Part shown: positions 13,128-17,542 of the stretch, piece by piece | Layout: each line of letters begins with the position of its first letter | Position numbering within the stretch: the stretch's first letter is position 1 | Origin: Flavobacteriaceae bacterium | GTDB lineage: Bacteria > Bacteroidota > Bacteroidia > Flavobacteriales > Flavobacteriaceae | Reading direction: 5' to 3' | DNA: 17,542 nucleotides | Assembly: GCA_947472705.1 (NCBI GenBank) | Contig: CANJDA010000028.1 | Location: 1 to 17,542, forward strand | Notes under the pieces: model-generated | Seen by the model: only the letters and a program-made list of their open reading frames with translations | Database searches by the model: none | Told to the model about the DNA's origin: nothing | Translations under genes and position numbers: made by a program

Positions 13128-15911
13128 TTATTGTTTTGGCTCAGTTGACAAAGGAGTCGGTACCTCGCCTTCATATTCGGTTTCTTTTAAATCTTCGGTT
13201 TGTCTTCCCAATTTTACTTTTGGATTATCTTGGGTACCCGTAATTTTTATCGGAATTCCAATAATCCCCAGTGGGGGTAATCCCAACCTCATTTTGATAT
13301 TCAGATTACCATCAAAGCTAGTTTGTCCTTCAATCCTTGGTCGGAAACCAGCCACTTTGAATTTGAAACGCTCTATAGTGATGATATTGTTTTTGATGGT
13401 GGTTTTAATATCTACTTTAGACAAATCTGGATTTTTAATGGCTTCTTTTCCTGTTTTATTGCTCACGGCTCCAAACAATTTAAATCCTTTCATTTTTACT
13501 TTTTTCACTGACAGCGTTCCGCCACCAATTAAGGATGGATAAATTGGTTTCATGTTTTCATCCAAAATACCAGCCACTTTATAATTGAGGGAAACGATTC
13601 CTTCGGCACTTTCTGCAGCGGTAACCATGTCGTGAAATAATTTTACTTCGTTATAAGCGCGTTTTACATCAAAATTTTTGGCTAAAACTTTAAAATCAAA
13701 GAAGGCTTTTTGCTTAGATTGACTTCCGTAAACCACATCCATATTGACATTAGCACCAATCATATCAAAACCAGAATCTTTAAGTTCTAGTTTTCCACCA
13801 TTGATTTTCATATTACTCTTAAGATTTTCAATAGTTACCCCTTCAAAATTTATTTTATTGGCTATGGCATTGAATTGTATATCAAAATTGGCCGGAATTT
13901 CTAAAACGCCTGAGGGAGCTTCGGGTTGTGTTTCTATAGTTTTTTCTGAATTAGGAGTAACACTTGTAATAGAGCTATTGGCCATAAATTCATCCACATT
14001 AATATAATCAGAATTAAGGGTGAAATTTCCTTTTAGTATGGCGCTATCGGTTAAAGCATAATCAATAACATTTTGCAAATAGCCATCCATTTTAAAATCA
14101 GTCTGACCATAATTGGCCACGAAATAATTGAAATTCATTTTGTCCTGATTAAAAACAAAAGTTCCTTGTTTGATGATGAATGGTTTTGGCAAATAGTCGG
14201 TGGTTGTTTTAATGTTTCTCAATTTCAGGGTTCCGCTATTTTGTAGGTTTTCATAATGGCCATTCATAGCATCTTCTTGAGAGCCTTTGAAAGCTACATC
14301 GGCATCAATGTATCCTTCTAAATCCATGCCTTTTCGCGAAAACACTTTGTAGATTCGAGCTAAATTTAGTTGTCCTTTGGCTTTAATATCATAATTGATG
14401 TTCTCAAAATTGCGAAGCTTGGCATTGACATAAATAGGTTTCCCTTCAAATACAAAAGAAGCAGGAGTAATATTTATATTTAAATCTTTTAGTGAGCCTT
14501 CTCCATCTGAAATAGTAGCAAAAAGATTGATTTTTTCAATCGGATCTGTGAAATAGATACTTTTAACAGATCCGTTAAATAAAGAAATTTTACCGCTGGT
14601 AACCGGAATCTTTTTGTTCTTTTTATCATAAACCCCATTGGCTTTAATATCCATTTTCAAAACGCCTTTCAAATCCATATTTTGAAACCCGAATGCTTTG
14701 TCCATAGTTTCCAAATCTATTTTGGAATTGATTTGAGCATTAATTTTTGGGGTTGATAAGCCTTCGGTTTTGATTATAGCTTTTACATAATCTTTATCGA
14801 TAGTAAAGAAAATAGAATCGATATTGACTTTTACTCTTTCCGGATCAAGAGAAGGCATTTTAGTGTCAAAATTCAAGAATATATTTGACGCTGGTATTGG
14901 TGCCTCATTATAATTAATATAGCCATCACGGATTTTCATATTAAAAGCAAAATCAGGTTTTTGATTTAGGGAAGCTATATATTTTCCTTTTAAGGTTAGT
15001 AACAAATCCGTGCTTCCTTTTACTTTTGTTTTATTTAGCCAAGTAACAAAGTTTGGTGGCAAAGCGGTAAAGAAATCATTCAACTTGCTGTCTTCGGATT
15101 TAATATTAAAATCCATATCATAACCATTGCTTAGGAAGTCAAATTTTCCTTTGAACTCCACTGGAAGTTTGTTGATTTTTAAAGTGTTTTCTTGAAAGAC
15201 AAACGCCAAGGAGTTGGTGTTGATTTTGGTAATTAAATCGGCGTTTACCTTTTTGTTTTTCAGGTATTGCTCGCCATTGTATTTAAAATCAAAAGAATCA
15301 ATTTTGACCTCTGTATACAAATCAAAAATAGCTTCGTTTAAATCGCCTTTCCCAATATAATTAAACCCTCGGGCATCTATTAGAATATTGGTCGACTTAT
15401 CATCATACACCAAATGGGTATTTTCTATAGCAATTTTTTCTAATCGAAGAGCGGTATTGCTTGTAGTGTCTTTTTTAGTTGTTTTGGAATCGGAGAGATA
15501 TACATTGTAATTGGCTTCTCCTTTTTCATTCACTTTGACATTAATAAAAGCATTAGAGACATATATCTTATCAATATTTACATTGTTATCCAATACTAAA
15601 TCGCCCACATCTATACCAAAAGAAACTTCCTTGGCCGATACCAATGTTTCTTTTTTATAGGGGGAAGAACCTTTAAGCGAAAAATCAGTAAGTGTCAAGG
15701 TTAAGGAAGGAAAGTGATTGAAGAAAGACAAATTGGCTTCTTTAAAATTCAACTCACCATCCAGTTTTTTGTTGGCAAAAGCTTTTACTTCTTGAGCAAT
15801 TTTACCAGGAAAAACTATTGGAATAAGAAATAGTACTAAAAGAATAGAACCAAAAGTAATCCCACTAATCTTTAGTATCCTAACAACTATTGATTTTGAT
15901 GGTTTTTTCAT
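13128..15911 (-). CDS. AsmA-family (AsmA-like C-terminal domain) envelope protein
   Basis: 927 residues. A basic N-terminus followed by one membrane helix (ISGITFGSILLVLFLIPIVF) anchors it in the inner membrane with a long periplasmic body. The opening after the helix is typical of AsmA (KKLDGELNFKEANLSFFNHF, FPSLTLTLTDFSL). The body is beta-rich throughout, with repeated strand patterns (for example NIDKIYVSNAFINVKVNEKG and GYINYNEAPI). The C-terminal part (about 560-900, LKLRNIKTTTDYLPKPFIIK to RIEGQTSFDGNLNIKMRLGL) matches the AsmA_2-type domain and ends in a proline/Glu-rich tail. AsmA proteins belong to the bridge-like lipid transfer group and affect outer-membrane lipid balance. It is the first gene of the operon with HMGR and the kinase; 8 bp separates it from HMGR. 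Confidence 0.88.
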   Translation of the reverse strand: MKKPSKSIVVRILKISGITFGSILLVLFLIPIVFPGKIAQEVKAFANKKLDGELNFKEANLSFFNHFPSLTLTLTDFSLKGSSPYKKETLVSAKEVSFGIDVGDLVLDNNVNIDKIYVSNAFINVKVNEKGEANYNVYLSDSKTTKKDTTSNTALRLEKIAIENTHLVYDDKSTNILIDARGFNYIGKGDLNEAIFDLYTEVKIDSFDFKYNGEQYLKNKKVNADLITKINTNSLAFVFQENTLKINKLPVEFKGKFDFLSNGYDMDFNIKSEDSKLNDFFTALPPNFVTWLNKTKVKGSTDLLLTLKGKYIASLNQKPDFAFNMKIRDGYINYNEAPIPASNIFLNFDTKMPSLDPERVKVNIDSIFFTIDKDYVKAIIKTEGLSTPKINAQINSKIDLETMDKAFGFQNMDLKGVLKMDIKANGVYDKKNKKIPVTSGKISLFNGSVKSIYFTDPIEKINLFATISDGEGSLKDLNINITPASFVFEGKPIYVNAKLRNFENINYDIKAKGQLNLARIYKVFSRKGMDLEGYIDADVAFKGSQEDAMNGHYENLQNSGTLKLRNIKTTTDYLPKPFIIKQGTFVFNQDKMNFNYFVANYGQTDFKMDGYLQNVIDYALTDSAILKGNFTLNSDYINVDEFMANSSITSVTPNSEKTIETQPEAPSGVLEIPANFDIQFNAIANKINFEGVTIENLKSNMKINGGKLELKDSGFDMIGANVNMDVVYGSQSKQKAFFDFKVLAKNFDVKRAYNEVKLFHDMVTAAESAEGIVSLNYKVAGILDENMKPIYPSLIGGGTLSVKKVKMKGFKLFGAVSNKTGKEAIKNPDLSKVDIKTTIKNNIITIERFKFKVAGFRPRIEGQTSFDGNLNIKMRLGLPPLGIIGIPIKITGTQDNPKVKLGRQTEDLKETEYEGEVPTPLSTEPKQ

Positions 15912-15928
15912 AGGAAAAAAATAATGGT

Positions 15929-15954
15929 CAAAGATAGAAAAAAGGATTTAACAA
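15929..15954 (-). promoter_or_regulatory. Promoter of the AsmA operon
   Basis: On the minus strand TATCTTTG (15936-15929) is a full match to TAnnTTTG, 17 bases before the ATG. The nearest TTG (15954-15952) lies only 15 bp upstream of it instead of about 19, so the -33 element is weak. Confidence 0.5.
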
Positions 15955-15971
15955 ATAGTATACTCAAAATA

Positions 15972-16004
15972 CAAAAGAGCCACGCTATAAAAGCGTGGCT
16001 CTTT
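15972..16004 (-). terminator. Terminator of the T9SS-sorted protein gene
   Basis: A perfect 13-bp stem, AAAGAGCCACGCT (15974-15986) with AGCGTGGCTCTTT (15992-16004), and a 5-nt loop. On the minus strand the stem runs into TTTTG and then TATTTT. It sits 24 bases after the stop codon at 16028 and separates this gene from the AsmA operon. Confidence 0.88.
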
Positions 16005-16027
16005 AAAAAACATATAACTATACTAAC

Positions 16028-17470
16028 TTATTCTTTGATTAATTTCAAAGTTTTTGAGTTGTTATTAGCATCAGATACTTTTACAAAGTAAAGACCTGTA
16101 CTTAAATCAGAGATAGAATATTGATTGCTTTCAGAAGAAGCAAATGTTTTAACTAACTGACCTGATACATTGTATACTTGTGCTGTTTCAAAATTTCCTT
16201 TGATTGAGAAACTAGTAGTAGTTGGGTTTGGATATACAGAGAAAGTATCTTTTCCAAATTGATTAACCCCTAATCCATCTGTAAACAAATACGCCTTAGT
16301 TAAGTTATTGAAGGTAACATTATAAGTTCCTGCAGTTGCTTGGATATCTCCGTTTCCTGGATTACCAGTAGGAAATGCATCACCACCCCAAGAAGTAGTC
16401 CAAGCGTGATCTCTTCTGAATTTACAACCTCCAGCAGTCATAACCACATTATCAAGAGAATAATTAACCCCATCAGTAGTCGTTAAATCAAAATCAAAAC
16501 CATCACCCCAGCCACCAACAGCAGCTCCGGTTAAACTAATTTGAGGGAAAGAAAAACTATATACTCCTGTTGCCGTATTTAATTTAGCATCATATGTTCC
16601 AGCAGTAGTAACCGTTATATTTGAACCTCCTGGCGTTCCTGTTGGGAATGTAGGAGCATTACCATCACTACCCCAAGAAGTAGCCCAATCATGATCTTTA
16701 CGGAATTTACAATCAGCTGCTAATAATGCAATATCATTTAAGCGATAATTATCTACATCCACTGGTGTTAAATCAAAATCAAAACCAGTTCCCCAGCCAC
16801 CAACTGCATCTCCAGTCAAACTTACTAACTGAAATAATGGTGCCGCAGTAAATACATAATCTCCAGAAGCAATATTTATAGTAACAGTACTGTAAGTACC
16901 TGCTGTTACTGGTATAAGATCAGTTTCGCTAGAGGTAGTTCCTGTTGGGAAAGTTAATCCTCCATAAGCAATACCATCTACTTCAAACTGAGCTGTACCA
17001 TCTATTAATGCAGCACTAGATACAGTGAAAGTTGTCAAATCTAAAGTTGACATCACTAATCCTCCTGCTGTTGTAACTGCCGAACCTACTAATTTAACCA
17101 CCGGGATTGGCACTCCACCTGAAAAGGAAAACTCACCTGTTGTTTGGTTAAAAGACACATCATAAACTCCTGCTATAGCAAGAATATTATTATTTGTCCC
17201 TGGTGTTGTGTCTGCAATACCTGATGGCCAAGTTGCCAAACCATTACCATTACCCCAAGCCGTAGTCCAGTCATGGTCTAATCTGAATTTAAATTCTCCA
17301 CCTGCCATAGGAACAGCAGTTGCAGTCCATACACCATCAGCATCTGCATCACTTAAATCATAGTCAGTTGACCAACTACCAGTAGCTCCAACACCAATTA
17401 ATGAAACTTGTGCGTTAATGTTAATTGCAGAAAAAATTAATGCAATAAATAAAAGTAATTTTGTTTTCAT
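16028..17470 (-). CDS. Secreted SusE/SusF-like modular protein with T9SS type A sorting domain
   Basis: 480 residues. The signal peptide MKTKLLLFIALIFSAININA is cut before Q21. Four beta-rich modules follow (about 22-118, 124-210, 215-308, 310-398). Modules 1, 3 and 4 share DFDLTxxDxxxYxL, then CKFRxDHxWxTSWG and GTYxxxxNxxTGxYSF; this pattern resembles the carbohydrate-binding modules of SusE/SusF-type surface lipoproteins. Module 2 is diverged and lacks the Trp-rich site. Residues about 408-480 are a T9SS type A sorting domain: SVYPNPTTTSFSIKG, VYNVSGQLVKTF, LSTGLYFVKVS and a KLIKE end. The protein is therefore expected to cross the outer membrane by T9SS and be attached to the surface or released. 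A role in glycan (for example starch-like) binding is inferred; no catalytic domain or sus gene is seen here. It is a separate unit with its own terminator. Confidence 0.85.
   Translation of the reverse strand: MKTKLLLFIALIFSAININAQVSLIGVGATGSWSTDYDLSDADADGVWTATAVPMAGGEFKFRLDHDWTTAWGNGNGLATWPSGIADTTPGTNNNILAIAGVYDVSFNQTTGEFSFSGGVPIPVVKLVGSAVTTAGGLVMSTLDLTTFTVSSAALIDGTAQFEVDGIAYGGLTFPTGTTSSETDLIPVTAGTYSTVTINIASGDYVFTAAPLFQLVSLTGDAVGGWGTGFDFDLTPVDVDNYRLNDIALLAADCKFRKDHDWATSWGSDGNAPTFPTGTPGGSNITVTTAGTYDAKLNTATGVYSFSFPQISLTGAAVGGWGDGFDFDLTTTDGVNYSLDNVVMTAGGCKFRRDHAWTTSWGGDAFPTGNPGNGDIQATAGTYNVTFNNLTKAYLFTDGLGVNQFGKDTFSVYPNPTTTSFSIKGNFETAQVYNVSGQLVKTFASSESNQYSISDLSTGLYFVKVSDANNNSKTLKLIKE
16277..16828 (-). 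repeat. DNA-level duplicate of modules 3 and 4
   Basis: The stretch encoding GWGxGFDFDL is nearly identical at 16483-16537 and 16768-16822, offset by 285 bp (95 codons), and the segment encoding DHxWxTSWG repeats likewise near 16388 and 16671. Similarity at silent positions points to recent tandem duplication of a module inside the gene. Confidence 0.6.
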
Positions 17471-17490
17471 AATTTGTTTTTTATTTTAGA

Positions 17491-17521
17491 TTTATATATA
17501 ATAATTCACGCTAATTTACAA
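17491..17521 (-). promoter_or_regulatory. Weak promoter candidate for the T9SS protein gene
   Basis: On the minus strand TTG (17521-17519) is followed after 20 bp by TATATAAA (17498-17491), which keeps only the TA and one T of the -7 consensus. The AT-rich 72-bp stretch between the start codon and the window end shows no other signal. Confidence 0.25.
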
Positions 17522-17542
17522 TTAATTTATATTATTCCTTTA

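Noticed and set aside
13294..14007. Several plus-strand ORFs of 60-90 codons within the AsmA gene
   Set aside because: They lie wholly antisense to a long, clearly conserved coding sequence and show no start signals or domain features.
1..17542. CRISPR arrays, toxin-antitoxin pairs, reverse transcriptase or other known defence systems
   Set aside because: No regular repeat-spacer arrays and no proteins with such motifs were seen on either strand.

Overview
The window looks like a chromosomal segment of a Flavobacteriaceae bacterium, most likely Flavobacterium or a close relative. Supporting signs: the DNA is AT-rich; promoters fit the Bacteroidetes pattern TTG-N19/20-TAnnTTTG (a perfect one precedes tRNA-Phe); genes lack Shine-Dalgarno sequences; one protein carries a type IX secretion (T9SS) C-terminal sorting domain; and a mevalonate-pathway HMG-CoA reductase sits beside a GYDIA-type GHMP kinase.

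Left region (about 130-3060) is accessory in character. It follows the 3' end of an unidentified gene (1-129). It holds a 445-bp non-coding stretch with a long GC-rich hairpin, two sets of 13-bp direct repeats and palindromes. Next comes a 219-aa protein with an apparent N-terminal helix-turn-helix and a C-terminal HUH-endonuclease (rolling-circle Rep) signature, then a 40-aa overlapping ORF, a concentric 38-bp palindrome, a small serine recombinase, a small exported protein and a 54-aa HTH protein. It ends against the convergent terminator of tRNA-Phe. My reading is a small replicon-like or satellite-like integrated element, or its remnant: the direct repeats and palindrome in front of rep resemble a rolling-circle origin, and the palindrome in front of the recombinase resembles a serine-recombinase crossover site or operator. 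This is inference. No duplicated attachment site was found by eye, and the element's ends are not proven.

Centre (3108-10860) is housekeeping. tRNA-Phe (GAA) lies on the minus strand. Opposite it runs a tightly packed plus-strand cluster: coaX (CoA synthesis), an outer-membrane beta-barrel-like protein, a TPR periplasmic protein, lptC (LPS export), a 65-aa membrane protein and a CNNM/CorC-type CBS transporter. Neighbouring genes overlap or lie within 3 nt, so this is very probably one operon. A membrane-anchored parvulin-type peptidyl-prolyl isomerase (PpiD/SurA-like) follows and ends at a bidirectional terminator. Most of these products act in building or maintaining the envelope.

Right (10863-17470) is on the minus strand. 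A large AsmA-family envelope protein, class II HMG-CoA reductase and the GYDIA GHMP kinase form a compact operon. Separated from it by a strong terminator is a secreted protein made of four beta-rich, SusE/SusF-like modules plus a T9SS type A sorting domain. Two of its modules are still similar at the DNA level, which suggests recent internal duplication.
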